A stretch of 47,658 bases of DNA, taken from an uncultured Clostridia bacterium (lineage in GTDB: Bacteria > Bacillota > Clostridia > UBA1381). The stretch's first letter is position 1. Every line of letters begins with the position of its first letter. The notes beneath the pieces are model-generated. The model saw nothing but the letters and a program-made list of their open reading frames with translations, searched no databases and was not told the origin of the DNA. The DNA lies in contig CAKSSN010000020.1 in assembly GCA_934489015.1 (NCBI GenBank), positions 1 to 47,658 on the forward strand, written 5' to 3'. Below are positions 1 to 6,010 of the stretch, piece by piece. Position numbers and translations under genes: made by a program.

Positions 1-608
1 TTATTCTCATTTCCACGATTGATAGGATAGGATATGATTTCAGTATCGCTCGATTCAGTATTATTCTTTTCAGTATCGTTAAAATCAGTATTATTATATT
101 TATTATTATTTGGTTTCGATTCTCGAAAGTCTGCACTTTCGATTTCCGAAAGTCTTGAATTTCGATTTTCAAAAGTCTTGACTTTCGATTTCCGAAAGTC
201 TGGAGTTTCGGTTTCCGAAAGTCTTGGTTTTCGGTCGGTATCTTCATCAATATAAAACTTTTTCAGATATACGATTGCCGGTTTTCCTTGTCCTTGCTTT
301 TTGCGTTCAATAAGACCGATGCCTTTTTCTGAGTCAAGCTCCGCAAGCAATTTTGTCGCTTTTTCCGTTCCGCAGCACATCTGCTCCATAACATCATTTG
401 TTGTAAAGAATATGTATGCCCGGTTTTCATCATCAACCCAGCTGTTGCGTATGGATAAACCCATACGGTCAAGCATAAGACCGTATAACAGCTTTGCACT
501 GTCCGACACCCGCTTGAAAGTAGGGGAAGTAACAAGTATTTTCGGTATTCTGTAAAAAGTAAATTGTTCGGCTTCATTGCCGTAAAAATATTCAAATTGT
601 ATCGACAT
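1..608 (-). CDS. repA: Replication initiator protein, RepA_N family (3' end off the window)
   Basis: The reading frame opens with ATG at 608 behind AGGTGAAATAAA and stays open to the window edge, so at least 202 codons are present and the C-terminus is missing. The N-terminus (MSIQFEYFYGNEAEQFTFYR, then IPKILVTSPTF, SAKLLYGLMLDRM) is the winged-helix DNA-binding domain typical of RepA_N initiators of Gram-positive plasmids and integrative elements. After about residue 123 the protein becomes low-complexity, repeating RLSE..DFR.SK and then N/T/E-rich pentapeptides, because it is translated from two DNA repeat arrays (114-235 and 41-100). In this family the origin commonly lies inside the rep gene, so the arrays are the probable oriV. 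Family assignment is recognised from sequence pattern, not searched. Confidence 0.85.
   Translation of the reverse strand, partial: MSIQFEYFYGNEAEQFTFYRIPKILVTSPTFKRVSDSAKLLYGLMLDRMGLSIRNSWVDDENRAYIFFTTNDVMEQMCCGTEKATKLLAELDSEKGIGLIERKKQGQGKPAIVYLKKFYIDEDTDRKPRLSETETPDFRKSKVKTFENRNSRLSEIESADFRESKPNNNKYNNTDFNDTEKNNTESSDTEIISYPINRGNEN
41..100. repeat. Four AT-rich 15-bp repeats next to the iterons
   Basis: The word CAGTAT recurs at 41, 56, 71 and 86, a strict 15-bp period, in an AT-rich stretch running to about 113. On the minus strand it encodes N/T/E/D-rich pentapeptides of RepA. Adjacent to iterons, such a tract may serve as the unwinding element. Alternatively it is simply a coding repeat, since 15 is a multiple of three. 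Confidence 0.5.
114..235. repeat. Five and a half tandem 23-bp iterons inside repA (putative oriV)
   Basis: Units start at 114, 137, 160, 183, 206 and 229, exactly 23 bp apart; the last is partial. Each has TTTCG, five variable bases, then CGAAAGTCT (CAAAAGTCT in unit 3), so each carries a small inverted repeat. Because 23 is not a multiple of three, the codon frame rotates and the protein repeats only every 69 nt (23 residues). That points to selection on the DNA, as expected for initiator-binding iterons. Origin function is inferred from RepA_N biology. Confidence 0.75.
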
Positions 609-665
609 TTTATTTCACCTCACATTTCTCTTTGAATTATTGAATCCAGCACATTGCGTGTATTG

Positions 666-1151
666 TTATGATATAATTCCAAGTGCTTGAAAATCAGCAA
701 TATGCTTTTTCGATTTCCTTATGATATTCGCATAATATGGAGATATTAAAAAATCTATTAAATCATCTTTTGCCACTGCAAATTTTTTGCGAACGACAAC
801 TCCGAGTATTTTCTCGTGGTTAATCCAATTTCTAACAGTTTCTTTTCCATATCCCGTTATGAATTGTATATCCTTTGCTCGTATCAAATCAGGGTATTGC
901 CTTAATTCTTCTTTATAATATTTTGCGATCTGTTCTTTTTGCTCATCGGAAAAACAACCTCTTTCCGCCTGTTCACACATATATCTTTGCACTTCCGAAA
1001 GAGGAATTTTATAATAATGCAAAAGTCCATCGCAACATTTTTCAAAATTTAATTTTTTGCTTTTCAGCAGTTTATATGCGGTTGACTCACTGATATTGCA
1101 CATTTGACACAGTTCTTGCTTCGTAACATACTGTTTTTCTGTAATATTCAT
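666..1151 (-). CDS. Helix-turn-helix protein of the mobile element
   Basis: About 161 residues with two predicted DNA-binding helices: one near the N-terminus (residues 8-30, TKQELCQMCNISESTAYKLL) and one in the middle (IRAKDIQFITGYGKETVRNW), followed by a basic C-terminus. The pattern resembles the excisionase/MerR-like HTH proteins beside repA in clostridial integrative elements; a precise family name cannot be given. The start at 1151 is chosen because AAGGTG sits 8 nt upstream; an in-frame ATG at 1157 would leave only 2 nt. It lies 57 bp upstream of repA on the same strand and is probably cotranscribed with it. A role in replication control or excision is inferred only. Confidence 0.7.
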   Translation of the reverse strand: MNITEKQYVTKQELCQMCNISESTAYKLLKSKKLNFEKCCDGLLHYYKIPLSEVQRYMCEQAERGCFSDEQKEQIAKYYKEELRQYPDLIRAKDIQFITGYGKETVRNWINHEKILGVVVRKKFAVAKDDLIDFLISPYYANIIRKSKKHIADFQALGIIS

Positions 1152-1284
1152 TATCATTCACCTTGTTTTTTAATGTTCAATGATAGGTGAATGTTCGAGT
1201 TCCCTCAAAGTTCCCTCATTTTTGCAAAATTCCATTCAAATTCAAAATTTACCGCAACCCCATATTTCATCGGCAAAAACAGAA

Positions 1285-1331
1285 AAAAGAGTGCTGAAAA
1301 CGCCGTTCTTATGCGTTTTCAGCACTCTTTT
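1285..1331. terminator. Perfect 19-bp hairpin, bidirectional terminator
   Basis: Arms 1285-1303 and 1313-1331 are perfect reverse complements (AAAAGAGTGCTGAAAACGC), with a 9-nt loop and A/T runs on both outer sides. It works as an intrinsic terminator in either direction and sits between the attachment site and the HTH/repA genes, insulating the two elements. Confidence 0.8.
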
Positions 1332-1393
1332 AACTTCCGATATGTTCTCATATTTTCCTCCCAAGTACAATAACTTCCGATTAAGTCAAAGCA

Positions 1394-1449
1394 CTCGAAA
1401 TCGTTTTGTCGGAAACGGCACGTGGGTTCGAATCCCACCTTCTCCGCCA
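1394..1449 (+). other. 3' half of tRNA-Ser(CGA), integrative-element attachment site
   Basis: Starting in the anticodon loop (CTCGAAA, anticodon CGA) the sequence reads as the 3' half of a class II tRNA: anticodon-stem strand TCGTT, a long variable arm folding as TGTCG-GAAA-CGGCA, T arm GTGGG-TTCGAAT-CCCAC, acceptor strand CTTCTCC, discriminator G typical of serine, and encoded CCA at 1447-1449. No matching 5' half (GGAGAAG, D arm) precedes it and the bases before the loop do not pair, so it is not a functional gene. A truncated 3' end abutting an integrase gene is the classic att footprint left by integration into a tRNA gene. The intact copy would lie to the left, outside the window. Confidence 0.85.
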
Positions 1450-1489
1450 TTGCCGGTTGTAATTTGGGTTACAGCCGGTTCTTTGTTTT

Positions 1490-2686
1490 TTAAACATTTA
1501 TTTTTACTGCTTCCATCATTGCATTTGCCGACATAATTTTTGAATTATAGTCTAAATGAGAGTATATATTCGCAGTAGTTGCAAAATCGCTGTGCCCCAA
1601 CCATTCCTGTATTTGTTTCATTGATACCCCGTTTTTTAATAATAACGAGGCGCAGGTATGTCTTAAATCATGAAAACGGATTTTACGCAAACCGTTTCTT
1701 TTCAAAAGAGCAGGAAAAGCATTTGTTATATAATCAGGCATAATAAGATTTCCCAACTCATCAACACAAACGTAATCAGTATAATTCTTATTATAAGATT
1801 TTTTAAATTTCATTCTATATGATTCCTGCTGCTCTTTAAGTACTGCGAGCTTTTCTTTAACAGGTGCTACCAACGGTAATGTTCTGAGACTGGACTTTGT
1901 TTTTGCTCTATCCTCTGCCATAATATATCTTTCACCATCAATAGTTGTTACAGTTATTGTGTGATTGATTGTTATTGTATTTTCGTCAAAATCAATCATT
2001 TTCCATCGTAGTCCAACTATTTCACTTCGTCGGAAACCATAAAATGCACCAAGCAAAATCGGTATTTCAAGATATGTACCTTTTGCAGCCTCAAACAATT
2101 TATCAATTTCATCTACATTGTAAAAGTTACCTATAAAGGCATTCTTCTTAGGCTTTTCAACTTTAAATATAGGATTAACCTCTATATAATCCATTTTTAC
2201 AGCATAAGTAAGTGCCTTTCTTATGTTTGCATGATATTTCTGCACAGAATTTGCTTTTACAAACTTTAATCGTTCCGAATAAAATTTTTGTATATCAGCA
2301 GGTTGCAAATTGCCTAACGTTATTCCCTTTTCTCTGAAATATGGTGCAATAATTCGTTTCACATTCATATTGTATCCGGAAAAAGTATTAAGCGTAACGC
2401 TGGGTTTAATTACATTCAGCCAGTATATCATATAGTCAGCAAAAAGCATATTCTTCATTTTATTTGTATTCACTGTATCTGCCTCATCAGTTTCATTTGC
2501 ATTTACAGGAACCGTAAATGTTCTTCTGCTTTCTGCCAAAAATGCCTCCGCTTTCTTTTTGTTTCCCTTAACAGGAAGTTTGGTTGATATCCATTTGGAT
2601 TTACGCTTGCCATTTGCATCTTTGTAATTTAATACAACATAATAATAACCCTTCTTCTCTTGCAGGTGTCCAGCTACTTGTTGCAT
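1490..2686 (-). CDS. int: Tyrosine recombinase (Tn916-type integrase)
   Basis: 398 residues with the three-part layout of integrative-element integrases: an N-terminal arm-binding domain (about 1-60), a SAM-like core-binding domain (about 80-180), and a C-terminal catalytic domain. Catalytic residues are visible: R219 (GFRRSE), H339 and R342 (FHDLRHT), H365 (WLGHSD) and nucleophile Y375 (ANIYSHL), so it looks active. It would integrate and excise DNA at the tRNA-Ser site whose 3' end lies 40 bp beyond its stop codon. The putative excisionase is 84 bp upstream on the same strand, the usual xis-int order. Confidence 0.95.
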   Translation of the reverse strand: MQQVAGHLQEKKGYYYVVLNYKDANGKRKSKWISTKLPVKGNKKKAEAFLAESRRTFTVPVNANETDEADTVNTNKMKNMLFADYMIYWLNVIKPSVTLNTFSGYNMNVKRIIAPYFREKGITLGNLQPADIQKFYSERLKFVKANSVQKYHANIRKALTYAVKMDYIEVNPIFKVEKPKKNAFIGNFYNVDEIDKLFEAAKGTYLEIPILLGAFYGFRRSEIVGLRWKMIDFDENTITINHTITVTTIDGERYIMAEDRAKTKSSLRTLPLVAPVKEKLAVLKEQQESYRMKFKKSYNKNYTDYVCVDELGNLIMPDYITNAFPALLKRNGLRKIRFHDLRHTCASLLLKNGVSMKQIQEWLGHSDFATTANIYSHLDYNSKIMSANAMMEAVKINV

Positions 2687-2770
2687 ATCAATTCCTCCAT
2701 TTCAGCTAAATTAACACCTCATATCAACATAGATATATTATATCGCTTTGAGATGTAAAAATCAAGTTTA

Positions 2771-2992
2771 TTAATTACCCATTAAATATCTTATAAAATC
2801 AATTTTTGCAACTTTATATTTTCTTCCTACCCTAATGTGTGAAATCATATTTCTGCTCATAAGATTATAAACCGTTTTCCTGCTGATTTTTAAAATTTCG
2901 CATATATGGCACACATCTAATACATCAGGATATTCCATTAACATTATTTTGTATGCTTGCCTGGTCGATATACTCTTATTTTTCGTTTCCAC
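2771..2992 (-). CDS. xis: Excisionase-type helix-turn-helix protein
   Basis: 73 residues, basic, with a single winged HTH of the excisionase family (VCHICEILKISRKTVYNLM, then SHIRVGRKYKVAKIDFIRYL). Size, fold pattern and position directly upstream of the integrase match Xis of Tn916-like elements, the directionality factor that bends the ends of the element during excision. Expression probably starts at the promoter-like box around 3263-3288, leaving a leader of nearly 300 nt. Confidence 0.85.
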   Translation of the reverse strand: METKNKSISTRQAYKIMLMEYPDVLDVCHICEILKISRKTVYNLMSRNMISHIRVGRKYKVAKIDFIRYLMGN

Positions 2993-3262
2993 ACCAAATC
3001 ATCTCTTTTCGTTTTGTTTTAATTTATAATGCGCCTTTTTATCGACCACAGGCATCGGTCGCATAGCATTTCAGCTCTCCCGGGTTCTCCGCAAGGTGCG
3101 TACACAAGTATCTATTACTGACTGTATGTGTCATCGCATCCCGAATTGCCTGATATCGGTTTATAGTCCGGATTTAATCGCTCTTGTTCTTTTGACAGTC
3201 ATGGCGTACCGACCAAATGTACTTCCTGAAATTCAGGCATACAGCCGTAAAGTTAAAAAGGT

Positions 3263-3341
3263 GCTATTCGGTTGTCAAAGATCAAATACAGCTAAATTAT
3301 AACCTTTGCAAAAAGCATATAAAATTTTGTCTTTTTGCAAA
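3263..3341 (-). promoter_or_regulatory. Repeated promoter box plus hairpin upstream of xis-int
   Basis: In the 420-bp gap 2993-3412 the notable feature is a 26-bp box (3263-3288) that on the minus strand contains TTGACA (3278-3273) inside GACAACCGAATAG. A TAACTT lies 17 nt downstream as a weak -10. Just upstream is an 11-bp inverted repeat, TTTGCAAAAAG (3305-3315) and its complement (3331-3341). The same box-plus-hairpin arrangement recurs at 3886-3971. The rest of the gap shows no convincing gene. Confidence 0.55.
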
Positions 3342-3412
3342 AATAACAATTTAAAAGGGGAAGCGGGCTTTCCCGTCGGCCATAACATTATCTTCTCAAA
3401 TAAAATATTCCG

Positions 3413-3634
3413 TTACAAGCTTTTCAAGTAATCCTCAAAACAATCCTCAATGGTCCTTTCTTCGTTGTCGGAAAATGATATTTTCACTACATAATTTCCA
3501 CACCTATAGCATAATGGGTTTTTTATTTGCTGAACAAAACTCTGCACTCGCTTATCTTTATCTAACGCAGGATTGATAACTACATCGTTAATATCAACAA
3601 GTTCATATGATTTCACCTTGTTTCCTGTGTTCAT
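3413..3634 (-). CDS. Small conserved mobile-element protein
   Basis: 73 residues, from an ATG at 3634 with GGAGG 8 nt upstream (3643-3647); this is preferred over a longer form starting at 3691 without a Shine-Dalgarno. The sequence (YELVDINDV, then KNPLCYRCGNYVVKISFSD, then EDCFEDYLKSL) resembles short proteins widespread in clostridial integrative elements; I believe a DUF6870-like family but am not certain. It occupies the place of orf10 in the Tn916 order orf7-orf8-orf10-xis-int. The function is unknown. Confidence 0.7.
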   Translation of the reverse strand: MNTGNKVKSYELVDINDVVINPALDKDKRVQSFVQQIKNPLCYRCGNYVVKISFSDNEERTIEDCFEDYLKSL

Positions 3635-3871
3635 AGAAATTACCTCCATAATTTTTTCAATGCTGTCCTTTACCGGTTCGGCAACCGACATAATGCCCGA
3701 AATGCCGCATTAAGCAAACACACCAGCCACTTCCCCGCATCCGCGCGGAACACCCCATTGTGCAAGTATCATTATCCTTCTTATGTATCGTGGCAGACAG
3801 GAAGCCACTCCTGTTTTGCAAACCGACATTAATCGCAAGCGTGTCGTTTGAAGTGCTCACATAAGAATTAT

Positions 3872-3911
3872 TGTATAAAGGACAAGCTATTCAGTTGTCA
3901 AAGATCAAATA
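3872..3911 (-). promoter_or_regulatory. Promoter with shared ACAACTGAATAG box, second copy
   Basis: The minus strand reads TTGACA (3901-3896), an 18-nt spacer, then TATACA (3877-3872): a good vegetative promoter aimed at the small gene starting at 3634. The 26-bp box 3886-3911 differs from the copy at 3263-3288 by only one base in the core. The leader 3635-3860 contains a weak 67-codon frame starting GTG without a Shine-Dalgarno; I do not call it. Confidence 0.65.
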
Positions 3912-3927
3912 AATGATATAAATTATC

Positions 3928-3971
3928 ATTTTGCAAAAGCATATCATCTGCTTAATATGCTTTTGCAAAAT
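3928..3971. repeat. 17-bp inverted repeat TTTTGCAAAAGCATAT
   Basis: Arms 3928-3944 and 3955-3971 are perfectly complementary around a 10-nt loop. The motif is an expanded version of the TTTGCAAAAAG repeat at 3305-3341. It follows the orf8-like gene, so it may end that transcript, although there is no U-tract. A regulator-binding operator upstream of the 3.9-kb promoter is the other reading. Confidence 0.6.
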
Positions 3972-4038
3972 CACAATTTGTCGAACTATCGGGATAGGCT
4001 TGCCTCAGTTGTATGACAGCCTATCCCGTGTTTAACAA

Positions 4039-4275
4039 TTATGCCGCCTTAAAATTGATAATCAACTCGTGTAGTTTTAGTTTGAGACTCATATATATAT
4101 CCTCGTCAATTATGTAACTAACTTGTCCCTGCTTATCAATAAATGGAATCTTTGAAAGTCTGATTATATACGGCTCGTAATAGTCGAATATAAATTCCTC
4201 CGCTTCGGCATTTCCGTTTACAGCATCGCGAATAATTTCGTATGTTAAGTCTTTCTTCTTATCCTTTGTTTCCAT
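4039..4275 (-). CDS. Tn916 Orf8-like helix-turn-helix protein
   Basis: 78 residues. The pattern YEIIRDAVNGNAEAEEFIFD, then YYEPYIIRLS, then DEDIYMSLKLKLHELIINF matches the HTH_16 conjugative-transposon domain exemplified by Tn916 Orf8. Its start overlaps the end of the sigma-like gene by 17 nt, indicating translational coupling. In Tn916 the Orf7/Orf8 pair drives expression of excision and transfer genes; the same role is inferred here for xis-int. No transfer genes are nearby to be controlled. Confidence 0.85.
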   Translation of the reverse strand: METKDKKKDLTYEIIRDAVNGNAEAEEFIFDYYEPYIIRLSKIPFIDKQGQVSYIIDEDIYMSLKLKLHELIINFKAA

Positions 4276-4801
4276 CTTTTGCGCCTCCCGTCATCACATT
4301 ATATATTTCTTTTTTTAGTTTCTGCTTTATCCTTTGAACTTTAGCTCTGGACAGTTTTAATCTTTCACCTATTTTCCTATCGCTCAAATCTTCACAGAGG
4401 CTCAGATAAATAATGTCACGATGCTGCTGTTCCATAGAGCTTAATACTTCATAAAGCAGATCGTTTTTAACTGTCATTTTGAAATTCATAACAACTACTT
4501 TATTTTCCAAAAAATCATAGTCATCACAAATTTCGTACTCCACACCCAAAAGTTCATCAGTCAAAATTTCTCTTTCTTTAAGCTTTGAATAAACCCTGTA
4601 GATATCAATCCGAAAATTACTCAATGAGGTTCTGATCTTTTTCTTAAATTGGTTGACTACCAAACTTTTGTTAATCATAGCGGCTTTCTCCTCATTCAAA
4701 ATTTTTTGAACAGGATTTTGCATCTCTATAATATAATCACGAAATAGCTTGTCTGATTTGCTCACATTCTCATAAAAATCTTTAATTTTATTTGTATCCA
4801 T
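4259..4801 (-). CDS. Tn916 Orf7-like sigma-70 family regulator
   Basis: 180 residues starting at ATG 4801, which has AAGGAG 7 nt upstream; the longer open frame to 4879 lacks a ribosome site and overlaps a terminator hairpin. The C-terminus (LSSMEQQHRDIIYLSL, then LSDRKIGERLKLSRAKVQRI) is a sigma-70 region 4 HTH. The N-terminus is helical with no clear sigma region 2. This is the layout of Tn916 Orf7, a sigma-like activator of the element's own genes. It is first in the minus-strand series sigma-like, orf8-like, small gene, xis, int. Confidence 0.85.
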   Translation of the reverse strand: MDTNKIKDFYENVSKSDKLFRDYIIEMQNPVQKILNEEKAAMINKSLVVNQFKKKIRTSLSNFRIDIYRVYSKLKEREILTDELLGVEYEICDDYDFLENKVVVMNFKMTVKNDLLYEVLSSMEQQHRDIIYLSLCEDLSDRKIGERLKLSRAKVQRIKQKLKKEIYNVMTGGAKDGNKG

Positions 4802-4871
4802 ATGTATTCTCCTTATCTTCATTTGTGTAGAAGAATACTTGTGGAGGTCCTCTGACAACAGGCAAAATAAA

Positions 4872-4913
4872 AAGGACAATATAAACCCCTTTAATCGGAT
4901 TTATATTATCCTT
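4872..4913 (-). terminator. Leader hairpin, probable attenuator before the sigma-like gene
   Basis: On the minus-strand RNA, AAGGAUAAUAUAAAUCC pairs over its full length with GGGUUUAUAUUGUCCUU, using two G-U wobbles that would be A-C mismatches in the opposite transcript, and is followed by UUUAUUUUG. It lies between the promoter-like box at 4924-4935 and the start at 4801, so it would stop transcription before the regulator unless overridden. Tn916 is also controlled by attenuation. Confidence 0.65.
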
Positions 4914-4923
4914 AAATAAATAA

Positions 4924-4935
4924 CTATTCAGTTGT
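4924..4935 (-). promoter_or_regulatory. Third copy of the ACAACTGAATAG box
   Basis: The 12-bp core is identical to the box at 3886-3911. Downstream on the minus strand an AT-rich stretch with GATAATAT follows. Upstream, 4936-5265, I see no gene. Confidence 0.45.
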
Positions 4936-5265
4936 AGAAAAAAACAGAAAAATATACCGTCGGTGTCCGCACACATCTACTCCTCCGCATAGCAAAACCA
5001 TATAACGCCTCTGCTATGCCAAGGTGTATGCCGTCAAATATTTTAACGCGGAGACATCATAACAAAATGTATTAAATGCTTATCTTCAATTATTAATAAC
5101 GCCATGTTTACGCCCCGTCTTTTCATATATTTTTGCAGTATATGTTTATAAATAAACAGTCTGCACATCCAAAAATTGTATTAACACATTGTCCGATAAG
5201 TTAACAGTCATTGATTTAACTCATAGGCAATCAAATTATGTGTCCTTAACAGTGTAGATAAAAAT

Positions 5266-5296
5266 AAGGTGGTCAATTATAGTTATCGACCACCTT
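5266..5296 (-). terminator. Intrinsic terminator after the SGNH pseudogene
   Basis: Arms 5266-5274 and 5288-5296 (AAGGTGGTC and its complement) enclose a 13-nt loop. On the minus strand the hairpin is followed by ATTTTTATC. It closes the minus-strand series that includes the phosphohexomutase. The 550-bp stretch 4802-5355 otherwise holds only the leader hairpin and box described separately. Confidence 0.75.
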
Positions 5297-5355
5297 TACA
5301 TTGCACACACTCTCCTTTTGTCATTCAAATAGCATATTTTTGCACATTGTTTTTA

Positions 5356-6008
5356 TTATATTGTGGAAAGAAATCCGTGCAGTCTCTCTGCTATTCGCTT
5401 TGCACCTTTATCGGACGGGTGCAACCCATCCGGCATATATAGTTCTTTTATGATATCAACATTTGGCTGTATACCACTTACGGAATACAAGTCCAGAACA
5501 GGCAAAGCATAATATCCGGCAACCTCTTTTATAGCCGATACATATTTTGAAAGCGGTAATTTGGGGATTCCTGCATTGCTCACAAACGCATCTTCATTTT
5601 CCCTATGCAATGGTGTCATAAACAAAATATTCGCATTCGGATATTTATTCAAAAGCTGTATGCAAAGACAATGCAACGCCCCATAAAAAGTTTGCTAGTC
5701 CCGTGACTAAAAATCCTCCATTGGCGCATCACCGTGACCGTAATCGTTTGTTCCGCCGAACACAATTACTATATCTGCGTCATCATCTATTTCATCAGCT
5801 CGCATTAAAAAATCTCTGTCAGATAAGTTTTTCCAATGAAATTTACTTGCCTTGCAATTCTCGTTCCGCCGACGCCATTGTTTTCGCTTCTGCTCCTGAT
5901 AATTTAACAAACATCGGTACATAGCTTTTATCATATGATGATGCTCCAACACCTTCTGTTATACTATCCCCCTAAGAACAAAACTTTCTTGCCCTTTAAA
6001 TTTATCAC
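5356..6008 (-). pseudogene. Decayed SGNH/GDSL hydrolase (acetylesterase-like)
   Basis: Conserved SGNH blocks are readable but in different frames: block I GDSITEG (about 5960), GVGGTRIARQ (about 5860), block III VFGGTNDYGHGD (about 5740), and block V DGLHPSD near the C-terminus. At least three single-base frameshifts fall in G, A or T runs, and two in-frame TAG codons lie five codons apart (first at 5707-5709). The original start was probably GTG at 6008, with AGGAG overlapping the stop region of the upstream mutase gene, so it was translationally coupled. Family members deacetylate sugars or polysaccharides, which fits the glycan locus. I infer loss of function. Confidence 0.85.
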
Positions 6009-6010
6009 TA

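Noticed and set aside
114..235. Short regular repeats suggestive of a CRISPR array
   Set aside because: Units are directly tandem with no spacers, unit length is only 23 bp and no cas genes are present; iterons explain them.
263..595. A 110-codon minus-strand open frame in the repA region
   Set aside because: It is out of frame with the RepA reading frame, which is longer, has a ribosome site and matches a known family.
3070..3110. GGGTTCTCCGC near 3078 as a second tRNA-derived att copy
   Set aside because: It matches only a few bases of the tRNA-Ser 3' end and has no T-arm pairing.
3657..3860. A 67-codon minus-strand open frame in the leader of the small mobile gene
   Set aside because: It starts with GTG lacking a ribosome site and its composition is not protein-like; the stretch is better seen as untranslated leader, though a leader peptide cannot be excluded.
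4788..4976. A 62-codon frame overlapping the attenuator, possibly a leader peptide like Tn916 orf12
   Set aside because: It begins upstream of the likely promoter and runs through the hairpin into the sigma-like gene start; no ribosome site.
5690..5709. In-frame TAG codons in the esterase (and in the AraC gene at 36.7 kb) as evidence of amber recoding
   Set aside because: Both genes also carry several frameshifts, and TAG is the ordinary stop of intact genes here, for example the 819- and 1291-residue proteins and the lactonase.
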